The notes: a model not told the origin generated them from the sequence alone. Positions 1 through 7,940 are shown, counted from the stretch's first letter. The stretch is 64,000 nt of DNA from JANOZM01 sp031429355 (GCA_031429355.1 JANOZM010000019.1:1-64000), one strand, 5' to 3'. A program made the numbers and translations.

Positions 1-195
1 AGTATTAATCGTAATACCGCGCGCTTTTTCTTCCGGAGCCGCATCAATGTCGTCGTACTTCATCGCCGAGCCGCCGAATTTACTCGACAACACCGTCGTG
101 ATCGCTGCGGTTAACGTGGTTTTGCCGTGGTCTACGTGACCGATCGTGCCTACGTTGACGTGCGGTTTATTCCGCTCGAACTTTTCTTTTGCCAT
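1..195 (-). CDS. tuf: Elongation factor Tu, N-terminal part (runs off window)
   Basis: EF-Tu is the GTPase that brings aminoacyl-tRNA to the ribosome. The minus strand reads MAKEKFERNKPHVNVGTIGH followed by VDHGKTTLTAAIT, which contains the P-loop GHVDHGKT, and then the conserved switch I approach KARGITINT. The remainder of the gene lies before base 1. The ATG at 195 follows an AGGAG Shine-Dalgarno sequence. It is the last visible gene of the Tyr-Gly-Thr-tuf transcription unit, the same order as the E. coli tRNA-tufB operon. Confidence 0.97.
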   Translation of the reverse strand, partial: MAKEKFERNKPHVNVGTIGHVDHGKTTLTAAITTVLSSKFGGSAMKYDDIDAAPEEKARGITINT

Positions 196-257
196 GATGA
201 CTTGCTCCTAGGGATAGCTTCGCTAAACAATTCTAATTTTTAAAACTTTAAATTCTT

Positions 258-332
<75 letters not shown>

Positions 333-365
333 ATACATTTGTACTGCAACTACAGCCCATATTTC

Positions 366-439
366 TGGAGCGGGTGAAGGGAATCGAACCCTCGTCATAA
401 GCTTGGAAGGCTTCAGCTCTACCATTGAGCTACACCCGC
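366..439 (-). tRNA. tRNA-Gly (TCC)
   Basis: The acceptor stem GCGGGTG pairs with CACCCGC, the anticodon loop CTTCCAA gives anticodon TCC, and the T arm has GGTTCGATTCC. CCA is encoded. The outermost anticodon-stem pair (27-43) appears to be G-A rather than Watson-Crick, while the inner four pairs AAGC/GCTT are intact. It is the middle gene of the tRNA-tuf unit. Confidence 0.95.
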
Positions 440-538
440 ACGTTGCAACAATCACATGTCCCGACAAGAGCGCAAAAAAGTAAATACGCTTATAAATTAC
501 CTAGACAAAACGACGACCGCACATAAAAATTGGGTCCC

Positions 539-624
539 TGGTGGAGGGGGATGGATTCGAACCAACGTAAGCGCAAGCTAACAGATTTACAGTCTGCCCC
601 CTTTAGCCACTCGGGCACCCCTCC
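539..624 (-). tRNA. tRNA-Tyr (GTA)
   Basis: An 86-nt class II tRNA with a long variable arm. The acceptor stem GGAGGGG pairs with CCCCTCC, the anticodon stem CAGAC/ATCTG-type helix encloses GTA, and the T arm has GGTTCGAATCC. CCA is encoded. It is the first gene after the promoter of the tRNA-tuf unit. Confidence 0.96.
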
Positions 625-636
625 AGGGAACCTCGG

Positions 637-666
637 ATTATCTGATGCAAGGGCAAAGCTTGTCAA
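637..666 (-). promoter_or_regulatory. Sigma-70 promoter of the tRNA-tuf operon
   Basis: Reading leftward, TTGACA (661-666) and GATAAT (637-642) are separated by 18 bp. A short GC-rich stretch then leads to the first base of tRNA-Tyr at 624. The near-consensus -35 and -10 boxes fit a strong stable-RNA promoter. Confidence 0.75.
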
Positions 667-728
667 ACTGCAGCCTTGATGCATACCGACGCACAGGCGA
701 CCAAATCAACAAACCTTCAAACCGGCTA

Positions 729-756
729 TTGACCAACCAACCGGTCGGGCTATAAA
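729..756 (+). promoter_or_regulatory. paa operon promoter with dyad operator in the spacer
   Basis: TTGACC (729-734) and TATAAA (751-756) are 16 bp apart. The spacer contains the near-palindrome CCAACCGGTCGG (737-748), with ACCGGT at its centre. A repressor bound there would block RNA polymerase. The TetR-family gene at the operon's distal end (5222) is the obvious candidate. The boxes and dyad are seen; the regulator assignment is inferred. Confidence 0.6.
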
Positions 757-869
757 CTCTATCCCAGATCCAAACTTCAGTTTCAATTGGTTGGAAACAA
801 GATTTCGCCACCTATTCGCCGAACTACTGCGTTTGTGGCTCTAAATTAGCTAAATTCTGTGGAGTTTTT

Positions 870-1895
870 ATGTACACGCAATCACTAGACACCCAAAGCG
901 CCTTGTTTTTAACCAAAGGCAGCGAAGGTCAAAACGCTGAAGTGGAACATTTACAGACCGTTTTTGACGCCAAAATGACCCAGGGCGAAAAAGTTGAAGC
1001 CCAAGACTGGATGCCTGACGCTTACAGAAAAACCTTGGTTCGGCAAATTTCGCAACATGCGCACTCCGAAATTATTGGCATGTATCCCGAAGGCAATTGG
1101 ATATCGCGAGCCCCAAGCCTGCGCCGCAAAGCCATTTTGCTCGCTAAAGTACAAGACGAAGGCGGGCACGGCCTGTACCTTTACAGCGCCGCCGAAACCC
1201 TTGGCACTTCACGCGAACAAATGTTTGATGCGATGTTGTCGGGCAAAGCCAAATATTCGTCGATTTTTAACTACCCAACCTTAACTTGGGCCGATGTCGG
1301 CTGTATCGGTTGGTTGGTTGATGGTGCTGCCATCATGAATCAGGTGCCGCTTTGCCGTTGCTCGTATGGCCCCTACGCACGCGCCATGATTCGCATTTGC
1401 AAAGAGGAATCGTTTCATCAACGCCAAGGCTTTGAATTAACGCTGGCTTTGTGCAAGGGTAGCCCAGCGCAAAAAGCGATGGCACAAGCGGCGTTTAATC
1501 GATGGTGGTGGCCCGTGATTATGATGTTTGGGCCGAGTGATGATAATTCGCCAAACTCGGACCAATCGATGAAATGGGGTATTAAACGTTTATCCAATGA
1601 CGAGCTTCGCCAACGTTTTATTGATGCAACGGTGCCCCAAGCGCAACTGCTCGGTTTAACCATTCCGGACCCTGATTTAAAGTGGAACGAAGAGCGCCAG
1701 TCGTATGATTTTGGCGCGATCAATTGGGACGAATTTTGGAATGTTATTAATGGCAACGGGCCATGCAACCGCGAGCGCCTCGGCGCAAAGCAAACGGCCC
1801 ATGCCAATGGCGCTTGGGTACGCGAAGCCGCCAAAGTACATGCGCAAAAAAATGCAGATCGTATCGCCGCTAACAACGCAGCGATTGCCGCTTAA
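870..1895 (+). CDS. paaA: 1,2-phenylacetyl-CoA epoxidase, catalytic subunit PaaA
   Basis: This is the catalytic subunit of the bacterial multicomponent oxygenase that epoxidises phenylacetyl-CoA, the committed ring-activation step of aerobic phenylacetate degradation. The 341-residue length is usual. Two diiron motifs are visible: KVQDEGGHGLYLYSAAETLG near residue 95 and CKEESFHQRQGFEL near residue 175. The C-terminal part (RLGAKQTAHANGAWVREAA) is also family-typical. The ATG at 870 follows GTGGAG. It is the first gene of paaABCDE-paaR, downstream of the promoter and dyad at 729-756. Confidence 0.96.
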   Translation: MYTQSLDTQSALFLTKGSEGQNAEVEHLQTVFDAKMTQGEKVEAQDWMPDAYRKTLVRQISQHAHSEIIGMYPEGNWISRAPSLRRKAILLAKVQDEGGHGLYLYSAAETLGTSREQMFDAMLSGKAKYSSIFNYPTLTWADVGCIGWLVDGAAIMNQVPLCRCSYGPYARAMIRICKEESFHQRQGFELTLALCKGSPAQKAMAQAAFNRWWWPVIMMFGPSDDNSPNSDQSMKWGIKRLSNDELRQRFIDATVPQAQLLGLTIPDPDLKWNEERQSYDFGAINWDEFWNVINGNGPCNRERLGAKQTAHANGAWVREAAKVHAQKNADRIAANNAAIAA

Positions 1896-1952
1896 GCAAA
1901 CCAAAAATCAATTTTAAAAAACTGATAAACCAAACAACAATCTGGATTGAAA

Positions 1953-2243
1953 ATGAACGAAAATGATCATTGGCCGTTGTTTGAAGTGTTTGTGCGCAGC
2001 AAGCAAGGCTTAGAGCATAAACATTGTGGCAGCGTACATGCAACAGACGACGCTATGGCTCTAAGGCTTGCGCGCGATGTCTACACACGCCGCCAAGAAG
2101 GTGTGAGTATTTGGGTAGTGCGCTCTAGCGCAATAACTGCTTCGATGCCTAGCGACTCCGCCGCTTTTTTTGATCCAGCACAAGACAAAATTTATCGTCA
2201 CCCAACTTTTTATCAGTTGCCCGACGAAGTAAAGCATATGTAA
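1953..2243 (+). CDS. paaB: 1,2-phenylacetyl-CoA epoxidase subunit PaaB
   Basis: A small structural subunit that bridges PaaAC units of the epoxidase. It begins MNENDHWPLFEVFVRSKQGL, followed by HKHCGSVHATDDAMALRLARD and the family phrase VYTRRQEGVSIWVV. It has 96 residues from the ATG at 1953; an in-frame TTG lies two codons earlier. paaC starts 6 bp after its stop, so the two are cotranscribed. Confidence 0.94.
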   Translation: MNENDHWPLFEVFVRSKQGLEHKHCGSVHATDDAMALRLARDVYTRRQEGVSIWVVRSSAITASMPSDSAAFFDPAQDKIYRHPTFYQLPDEVKHM

Positions 2244-2249
2244 AAGCCA

Positions 2250-3476
2250 ATGCCATTTTTAGCTCAAATCAATATTGCCAAATTAAAAGCGCCAATCGAC
2301 AGTCCGTTATTGGCAGACTTTGCGGCGCAGCTCGATCAAGTCAATGCAATGGCCGAAACTTCGCCTGGTTTTATTTGGCGACTAAAAGATGAAACCGGTA
2401 GCGCGACAACCTTGTCGCTTGGGTGTCCGTGGGGCCCCGAGTACATCGTTAACATGTCGGTCTGGCAAGATATCGACAGCCTAAAAAACTTTGCTTATCA
2501 GCAGTCCAGCCATGTCGATGTATTGCGTCGGCGGCACGAGTGGTTCGACAAAATGACGAGCCCACATTTAGGCATGTGGTGGTTGCAAGACGATCAACTA
2601 CCGACGTTACTTGATGCGAAACGGCGCTTAGATTATTTAGAGGCGCAAGGCGAAACCGAGTACGCGTTTAACTTTAAAAAAAGTTTCGAGGCCGAGCAAT
2701 GTATTTTTCCTAATTGGTATCAGCACAGCTTGCTGCGCCTTGCCGATGATGCTTTAATTCACGGCCAACGCATTGCCGAGTGGTGTGGACACGGCCCAAT
2801 TTTAGAAGAAGATATTGCACTAGCTAACATTGGCTTAGATTACATCGGCCAAGCCCGAATGCTTTTAACGCGAGCAGGCCAAATAGAGGGTAAAAGCCGC
2901 GGTGAAGATGAATTAGCGTATTTGCGAAACCAAGAAGAATTTTTTAATTCGTCATTAGTAGAGCTGCCAAATAGCTCGCGGTTTGGCGAACGCGATTACG
3001 CAGTAACGATCACCAAATTGTTTTTGCATTCAGCACTGATGCTAGAAGTTTGGGTCAGCTTAATGCAGTCGATAGATTCAACTGTTCGGGCTGTTGCACA
3101 AAAAGCGATTAAAGAAACGACTTATCACTTTGAACACGCTAGCCAATGGATGATTCGATTTGGCGATGGCACTGATGAGAGCAATCAACGGGTTAGCAAC
3201 GCGCTTGATGTACTGTGGCCCTACACCCACGAATGGTTTGATGATGATGCAGTCGATACTTTTGCCCAACAAAATAAATTGGTCGCTTTGCGAGCTGATG
3301 TACGCCAAGCGTGGCTTGCAAGAATCGACAAAACAATAACCCAGGCAAACTTAGTTTGCCCTAAAGACACAGCGTTTTTAAGTAACGGCAAACGCGGCAC
3401 GCATACCGAATATTTGGGCTTTGTGTTGGCCGAAATGCAAAGTATTGCGCGGCAACATCCGGGCGTGCAATGGTAG
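2250..3476 (+). CDS. paaC: DUF3291-PaaC fusion protein (phenylacetyl-CoA epoxidase structural subunit)
   Basis: Residues about 157-408 are PaaC: LLRLADDALIHGQRIAEWCG, HGPILEEDIALANIGLDYIG, and the end TEYLGFVLAEMQSIARQHPG. PaaC is the catalytically silent partner of PaaA. Residues 1-146 instead match a stand-alone DUF3291 protein (start FLAQINIAKLKAPID, then TSPGFIWRLKDE, VNMSVWQDIDSLKNFAY, RRRHEWFDKM, GMWWLQ). PaaC alone is about 250 residues; this protein has 408. The junction is continuous with no stop, and no in-frame ATG sits near the expected PaaC start, so separate translation looks unlikely. An A7 run (2676-2682) lies at the junction. paaD overlaps its end by 7 bp. Confidence 0.9.
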   Translation: MPFLAQINIAKLKAPIDSPLLADFAAQLDQVNAMAETSPGFIWRLKDETGSATTLSLGCPWGPEYIVNMSVWQDIDSLKNFAYQQSSHVDVLRRRHEWFDKMTSPHLGMWWLQDDQLPTLLDAKRRLDYLEAQGETEYAFNFKKSFEAEQCIFPNWYQHSLLRLADDALIHGQRIAEWCGHGPILEEDIALANIGLDYIGQARMLLTRAGQIEGKSRGEDELAYLRNQEEFFNSSLVELPNSSRFGERDYAVTITKLFLHSALMLEVWVSLMQSIDSTVRAVAQKAIKETTYHFEHASQWMIRFGDGTDESNQRVSNALDVLWPYTHEWFDDDAVDTFAQQNKLVALRADVRQAWLARIDKTITQANLVCPKDTAFLSNGKRGTHTEYLGFVLAEMQSIARQHPGVQW

Positions 3477-4027
3477 CCGCCGAACTTGCACATATTGCGG
3501 CGCTTGCCGGCAGCGTTCCTGATCCGGAAATTCCTGCGCTCAATTTATCGGACCTTGGCATTTATCGCTCAACAGAATGGATTGATGGGGTAGCAGTCGT
3601 AAGCCTTACGCCCACCTATAGCGGTTGCCCGGCAACAGAAGCGATACGCAAAGATGTTATTAGCTTACTGAGCGAACAAGGGTATCCATCGGCACGAGTG
3701 CAAATTGTTTTGGATCCAGCATGGACCACTGATTGGATTACCCCCACGGGACACGCAAAGTTAAAGGCCTATGGCATCGCTCCACCGGCTCATTGTGTAC
3801 AAAGCAATAGCAGCGCAAGTACAAGTCAACACAATGCGAATGCTGATAACCCATCGCAACAAAATGTTAGCGTTTTGCATTTTTTACCCCCAGCCGGTGG
3901 CATTCGGTGCCCGTTGTGCGAATCGCATCAGACCGAGCGTATTTCACAATTTGGCTCGACTCCTTGCAAAGCGTTGTACCGTTGTTTGGCCTGCAAAGAA
4001 CCGTTCGATTACTTCAAGCCGCTTTAA
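3470..4027 (+). CDS. paaD: Phenylacetate-CoA oxygenase maturation protein PaaD
   Basis: PaaD is a DUF59/MIP18-type protein believed to help assemble the iron cofactors of the epoxidase system. Residues 1-110 carry the family core PDPEIPALNLSDLGIYR and TPTYSGCPATEAIRKDV. A polar low-complexity linker (about 110-140) follows. The C-terminal zinc ribbon has Cys pairs CPLC and CLAC and ends EPFDYFKPL. The ATG overlaps the end of paaC by 7 bp, implying translational coupling. Confidence 0.93.
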   Translation: MVAAELAHIAALAGSVPDPEIPALNLSDLGIYRSTEWIDGVAVVSLTPTYSGCPATEAIRKDVISLLSEQGYPSARVQIVLDPAWTTDWITPTGHAKLKAYGIAPPAHCVQSNSSASTSQHNANADNPSQQNVSVLHFLPPAGGIRCPLCESHQTERISQFGSTPCKALYRCLACKEPFDYFKPL

Positions 4028-4115
4028 CATGTTCGCAACGAGCTTAGACGCAGCATTTACACGCCGCGTTTACGCCAATTAGCACCTACCTCAATTTGTA
4101 CTTGAAACCAATGTA

Positions 4116-5219
4116 ATGACCGACACAAAAGCAGCGACGCAGTTTTATCGACTAAAAATTATTCAACGCACCCCCGAGGGGCGCGACGGTTTTTCATTGG
4201 CCTTTCAGGTTCCGCCAGAACTAAGCAATTTATTTCGCTTTAGCCATGGGCAGTATTTAACTTTGCGAGCGTTTATCGACGGACAAGAAGTTAGGCGTTC
4301 GTATTCCATTTGCAACGGCACACCCACTTACGATGCTAATGCCGAATTACGCGTTGGCATAAAGCGAGTCGAGGACGGAGTGTTTAGCAACTTCGCATTT
4401 GACCAATTACAAGTAGGGCAAGAGGCCGAGGTAATGCCACCGCAAGGCCGTTTTACTGTGCCGCTAGACCCGGCATCGGGTCGACATTACGCAGCCTTTG
4501 TTGCCGGTAGCGGCATTACTCCTGTGCTGTCGTTTATGGAAACCGTTTTAGAGCGTGAACCCACAAGCCGCTTTACTTTGGTTTACGCCAATCGCAGTAG
4601 CGCCGATGTGATGTTTATTGAACCGATTGAGGGTTTAAAAAATCGCTTTATGCAGCGGGTCCAATTGTTTTATACGTTCTCTCGCCAAGCCCACGAGTTT
4701 GCTTTATTTAATGGCCGTTTAGATAAAACAAAAGTCGCAAGCTACTTGGAACATTTAGTTCCCGCCAGCAGCATTGATATTGCCTTGGTATGCGGACCAG
4801 ATTCGATGATTGAAGTGGTCACACAGACTTTGCTACAAGCTGGTGTTAGTCCTGAAAAAATAATTAGTGAGCGTTTTGGAACACCCAATACTGCACAAAA
4901 ACCGCGGGCGACTAAAACCATCTTAGATGAAACACCTTGCGCACAATTGAATGTGGTTTTAGATGGAAAAACCCGGCAAATGCGGCTGCCCTACAAGGGC
5001 ATAAAATTGCTAGATGTCGCGCTAGCGCAAGGCCTCGATTTACCCTATGCCTGTAAAGCGGGTGTTTGTTGCACCTGCCGCGCAAAGGTAATCGAGGGTA
5101 AGGTTGCTATGGAACACAATTACACGTTAGAACAATGGGAAGTCGATCAAGGTTTTGTACTGACCTGCCAATGCTCGCCAATGACCGAGTCGGTAACGGT
5201 TAGTTTTGACGAGCGATAA
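4116..5219 (+). CDS. paaE: 1,2-phenylacetyl-CoA epoxidase reductase PaaE
   Basis: PaaE passes electrons from NAD(P)H through FAD and a 2Fe-2S centre to the PaaA diiron site. The 367 residues show a flavin-binding barrel (VRRSYSICNG near 69), a pyridine-nucleotide domain (FVAGSGITPVLSFMETVL) and a C-terminal plant-type ferredoxin domain with CKAGVCCTC plus a later Cys in LTCQC. Order and length match PaaE. The TetR gene starts 2 bp after its stop. Confidence 0.95.
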   Translation: MTDTKAATQFYRLKIIQRTPEGRDGFSLAFQVPPELSNLFRFSHGQYLTLRAFIDGQEVRRSYSICNGTPTYDANAELRVGIKRVEDGVFSNFAFDQLQVGQEAEVMPPQGRFTVPLDPASGRHYAAFVAGSGITPVLSFMETVLEREPTSRFTLVYANRSSADVMFIEPIEGLKNRFMQRVQLFYTFSRQAHEFALFNGRLDKTKVASYLEHLVPASSIDIALVCGPDSMIEVVTQTLLQAGVSPEKIISERFGTPNTAQKPRATKTILDETPCAQLNVVLDGKTRQMRLPYKGIKLLDVALAQGLDLPYACKAGVCCTCRAKVIEGKVAMEHNYTLEQWEVDQGFVLTCQCSPMTESVTVSFDER

Positions 5220-5221
5220 AA

Positions 5222-5878
5222 ATGTCGCGCACTAGAGCTATCGACTACGAGCAACAGCGCTCAAAAATATTGAGTAAAGCTATCGAAGCCTTTGCTCAAC
5301 GTGGCTATGCCAGCGCGGGAATGCTAGAGCTAGCGCGCCAATGCGAACTAAGTAAAGCAACGCTTTATCATTACTACCCCACCAAAGAAGCCATGTTGTT
5401 TGATGCTTTAAATCGCTACACATTACGTTTGCAAGAATTAGCCCAAAGCACCGAAGAAAGTAATCGATCAATCGAACCAGCGCAGGCACTGCGGGCACTG
5501 TTGCGGGCATTTATGCAAGAGTATCGACAATCTAGCCAAGTGCATTTAGTGCTGCTTAACGGCCCGCAATTTTTAGCACCCGAGCAGCGGCAAATAATTA
5601 ATTTGCAAGAGCGTGCTGTCGCCAATGCGTTTGGCCGCGCTCTGCATCGCTGCTTCCCGCAGCAAGTAAACGGGCGCAACGAATTTGCTTTAAGTATGAC
5701 ATTGCTGTCTGCCTTAAATTTTAGTTTTGCTTGGTTGCGCGATAATGGCAGCTTAAGTCATCAGCACTATGCCGACTGGATCGCCGATCTTTGGCTTAAA
5801 GGCGTTCCAAATAGTGAATTCGTCGTACCTAATTCGTCATTACCTAATCCGTCATTACCTAATTCTTCAGCACATTAG
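5222..5878 (+). CDS. paaR: TetR-family regulator, probable PaaR
   Basis: The N-terminal helix-turn-helix is typical of TetR: ILSKAIEAFAQRGYASAGML then CELSKATLYHYYPTKEAMLFDAL. The rest is a helical ligand domain. TetR-type PaaR proteins repress paa genes in beta-proteobacteria and are released by phenylacetyl-CoA; the position 2 bp behind paaE supports that role, and the dyad at 737-748 is a plausible target. The last 17 residues are a low-complexity tail (PNSSLPNPSLPNSS) coded by a 15-bp direct repeat, unusual for the family. Ligand and target are inferred. Confidence 0.85.
   Translation: MSRTRAIDYEQQRSKILSKAIEAFAQRGYASAGMLELARQCELSKATLYHYYPTKEAMLFDALNRYTLRLQELAQSTEESNRSIEPAQALRALLRAFMQEYRQSSQVHLVLLNGPQFLAPEQRQIINLQERAVANAFGRALHRCFPQQVNGRNEFALSMTLLSALNFSFAWLRDNGSLSHQHYADWIADLWLKGVPNSEFVVPNSSLPNPSLPNSSAH
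5826..5870 (+). repeat. 15-bp tandem repeat, three units, at the 3' end of paaR
   Basis: Three units, TACCTAATTCGTCAT, TACCTAATCCGTCAT and TACCTAATTCTTCAG, lie in frame within the last codons of the TetR gene. They encode a repeated Pro-Asn-Ser/Pro-Ser-Leu pentapeptide. Confidence 0.9.
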
Positions 5879-5932
5879 CTTTTTAGTACCCAACACTTCA
5901 ACCCGTACCGATAACCCAGACCGAGAACCCTA

Positions 5933-6892
5933 ATGGAAAAGCAATTTGCCTCCAAGGCTGACTTAAGTGAAAAACAAATTTCGTTTATCAAGTTATCAGA
6001 TAACGCCTACGCTTACACTGCCGAAGGCGATCCGAATTCGGGCGTCATTATTGGCGATACGTGTTGCATGGTGATCGACACCACGGCTACGCCGGTGATG
6101 GCGCAAGATCTAATTCGTCGTATTCGCGAAGTAACCGACAAACCCATTAAGTACGTGGTGCTATCGCACTATCATGCGGTACGCGTGCTGGGTGCATCGG
6201 CCTACTTTGAACATGGCGCAACCGAAATTATTGCCAGCCAAGGTACACACGACTTAATCGTTGAACGGGGCGCTGCGGATATGAAAAGCGAGATCGAACG
6301 TTTCCCACGTTTATTTAATGCGGTGGAATCAATTCCCGGTTTAACGTGGCCGACTATTGTGTTTGAGAAAGAACTGACGCTCCACCTAGGTAGCCTAGAA
6401 GTCAAGCTAATGCATATTGGCCCCGGACACACCAAAGGCGACACGATCGCTTGGATTCCTAGCCAAAAAATTTGCTTCTCGGGCGATTTGGTCGAGTACA
6501 ACGCTGGCGTTTATACGGGCGATGCGCAATTAGAAGAGTGGCCCGCCACACTCGAAGTATTGCGAGCGATGAAACCCGAAAAATTGGTTCCAGGTCGAGG
6601 TTCGGCCATGACCAATGCAGCAGATTGCGAGAAAGCAATTGACTACACCAAACGCTGGGTAACCGATTTGTATCAAACCGCTAAAGCCGGTGTTGCGCAA
6701 GGCAAAGACTTAAAACAGATCTTTGCCGACACCCGTAAAGTAATGGATCCGATTTTTGGTGGCGTCTTTATTTACGAGCATTGCCTACCGTTTGATGTAA
6801 CACGAGCCTACGATGAAGCAAGCGGAATTAAACATCCAAGAATTTGGACAGCCGAGCGCGATATTGAAATGTGGCAGGCGCTACAGGCTTAA
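5933..6892 (+). CDS. Metallo-beta-lactamase-fold hydrolase with altered metal motif
   Basis: The 319-residue protein has the MBL-fold order: GVIIGDTCCMVIDTTATP, a His motif, then GPGHTKGDTIAW (H166) and CFSGDLVEY (D185), and VPGRG near 216. The usual H-x-H-x-D-H is replaced by H79-Y-H81-A-V-R84, so the Asp and His that bind the second metal are missing. Similar motif-degenerate proteins occur beside aromatic catabolism genes in Burkholderiales, by recollection. It lies 55 bp after paaR in the same direction, so it may belong to the paa unit, perhaps as a thioesterase or ring-product hydrolase. The substrate is unknown. Confidence 0.75.
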   Translation: MEKQFASKADLSEKQISFIKLSDNAYAYTAEGDPNSGVIIGDTCCMVIDTTATPVMAQDLIRRIREVTDKPIKYVVLSHYHAVRVLGASAYFEHGATEIIASQGTHDLIVERGAADMKSEIERFPRLFNAVESIPGLTWPTIVFEKELTLHLGSLEVKLMHIGPGHTKGDTIAWIPSQKICFSGDLVEYNAGVYTGDAQLEEWPATLEVLRAMKPEKLVPGRGSAMTNAADCEKAIDYTKRWVTDLYQTAKAGVAQGKDLKQIFADTRKVMDPIFGGVFIYEHCLPFDVTRAYDEASGIKHPRIWTAERDIEMWQALQA

Positions 6893-6900
6893 TGCAGGCC

Positions 6901-6928
6901 TAGCGCAGGGTTGTTAGCGCAGGGTTGT
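6901..6928 (+). repeat. 14-bp tandem repeat, two exact units
   Basis: TAGCGCAGGGTTGT occurs twice in a row, followed by a partial third copy TAGCGCA at 6929. It lies between the convergent MBL-fold gene and the gene at 6959. No function is evident. Confidence 0.85.
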
Positions 6929-6958
6929 TAGCGCACGTTTAACCCCGCGCAAGTTTGA

Positions 6959-7780
6959 TTAACCTGGCGTGTGATAGCTAGGCGGGCACTCAACATGCTT
7001 GCCTTCTCGGCCCGCACAAAACTTTGTTTTAACTTGGGCCTCGCAATTGAGCTTGAACAACCAGCCGTTACGAGAATCGCATTGCTGGCATTGCTCCCGC
7101 GATAAGCCGTTCGTACCATAACAAGCATCGGATTTATTCGATGTTGTGGTGCTTTGCAGGGTTTGGGATGGCATTCCGGAACTTGTGCCCATACTGACTT
7201 GCGAAGAGCTAGTTTCTGAACGCGTGTTTGAAACACTTGCACCGGATACAGTCGGTGGTGCGGCTAACTCCGACTTAGTTTTTGAAGCAACTTTTGGATG
7301 CGCCGCCTTTGCGCCATTTTTCTCTCTTTTAAGGTTGGGTTCTGGCTTCGTGTGAGTCGGCATCAGCGGTTTCGAAGTTGTGCGACCGACGTCAGGTGCT
7401 TTCGACCCCTCTTGAATTGTTGCCGCAACTATTGGTTCTGGGTTGACCATCACAGGTTTTGGATCTGGCGTGCTATCCACCTTTTGGCTTGCCGGGGCGC
7501 TTTGAGCGGGTGAAACAATATCAGCCTTAGTATTCAGCGGTTCAGCGACGGGGAGGCTATTTGGCGAACTGTCGTTTACTAATTCGCGGCTTTGTACACC
7601 ATTCGGTTGCCCTCCTCGTGGGGAAATCGCAGTGATACAAAAAAAGCCAAAGGCGATTAAGCTGAAAGCAAATAGCCAAATTTTCACTTGGCGCGACTTG
7701 GGAATACGCGCTGGCTGTTGAGCTTGAGCCTCTATACTGGATTGATTGTTAAGCGAATCGCGCACTATTTCCTGAATCAA
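6959..7780 (-). CDS. Membrane-anchored hypothetical protein with C-terminal Cys-rich domain
   Basis: I do not recognise a named family. The N-terminus is cytoplasmic-looking (about 30 residues), then one membrane segment (about 33-52, IWLFAFSLIAFGFFCITAIS), then a long Pro/Ser/Thr/Lys-rich stretch (to about 215). The compact C-terminal domain contains six Cys: CYGTNGLSREQCQQC, NCEAQVKTKFC and ECPP. The topology suggests a periplasmic disulfide-bonded head on a flexible stalk. No ATG is available upstream of the anchor; a TTG at 7780 or a GTG at 7765 is the likely start. It is a single gene, divergent from hpd. Confidence 0.6.
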   Translation of the reverse strand: MIQEIVRDSLNNQSSIEAQAQQPARIPKSRQVKIWLFAFSLIAFGFFCITAISPRGGQPNGVQSRELVNDSSPNSLPVAEPLNTKADIVSPAQSAPASQKVDSTPDPKPVMVNPEPIVAATIQEGSKAPDVGRTTSKPLMPTHTKPEPNLKREKNGAKAAHPKVASKTKSELAAPPTVSGASVSNTRSETSSSQVSMGTSSGMPSQTLQSTTTSNKSDACYGTNGLSREQCQQCDSRNGWLFKLNCEAQVKTKFCAGREGKHVECPPSYHTPG

Positions 7781-7873
7781 TTTAACTATCGGTTAAAGAC
7801 ACTTGTGAATTTCAACACATGCAAGAAATCAATTTTCGACCCTATCGACTAATCTGAACGTTAAAAAGATCAC

Positions 7874-7895
7874 ATTGGCAGACAAGATTGCCAAT
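7874..7895 (+). promoter_or_regulatory. Inverted repeat upstream of hpd, possible operator
   Basis: ATTGGCA (7874-7880) and TGCCAAT (7889-7895) form a perfect 7-bp inverted repeat with an 8-bp spacer, 45 bp before the hpd start codon. The symmetry suits a dimeric regulator. No regulator gene lies beside it. Confidence 0.45.
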
Positions 7896-7940
7896 TTGTA
7901 GCAACATTACTCAATAGTCAGTTCACGAAATGAGAAAAAA

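Noticed and set aside
490..684. Open frame across tRNA-Tyr on the minus strand
   Set aside because: It spans a complete tRNA gene and its promoter; no protein-like composition.
1418..1876. Long antisense frame inside paaA
   Set aside because: Shadow of a well-supported gene; no ribosome site and no family resemblance.
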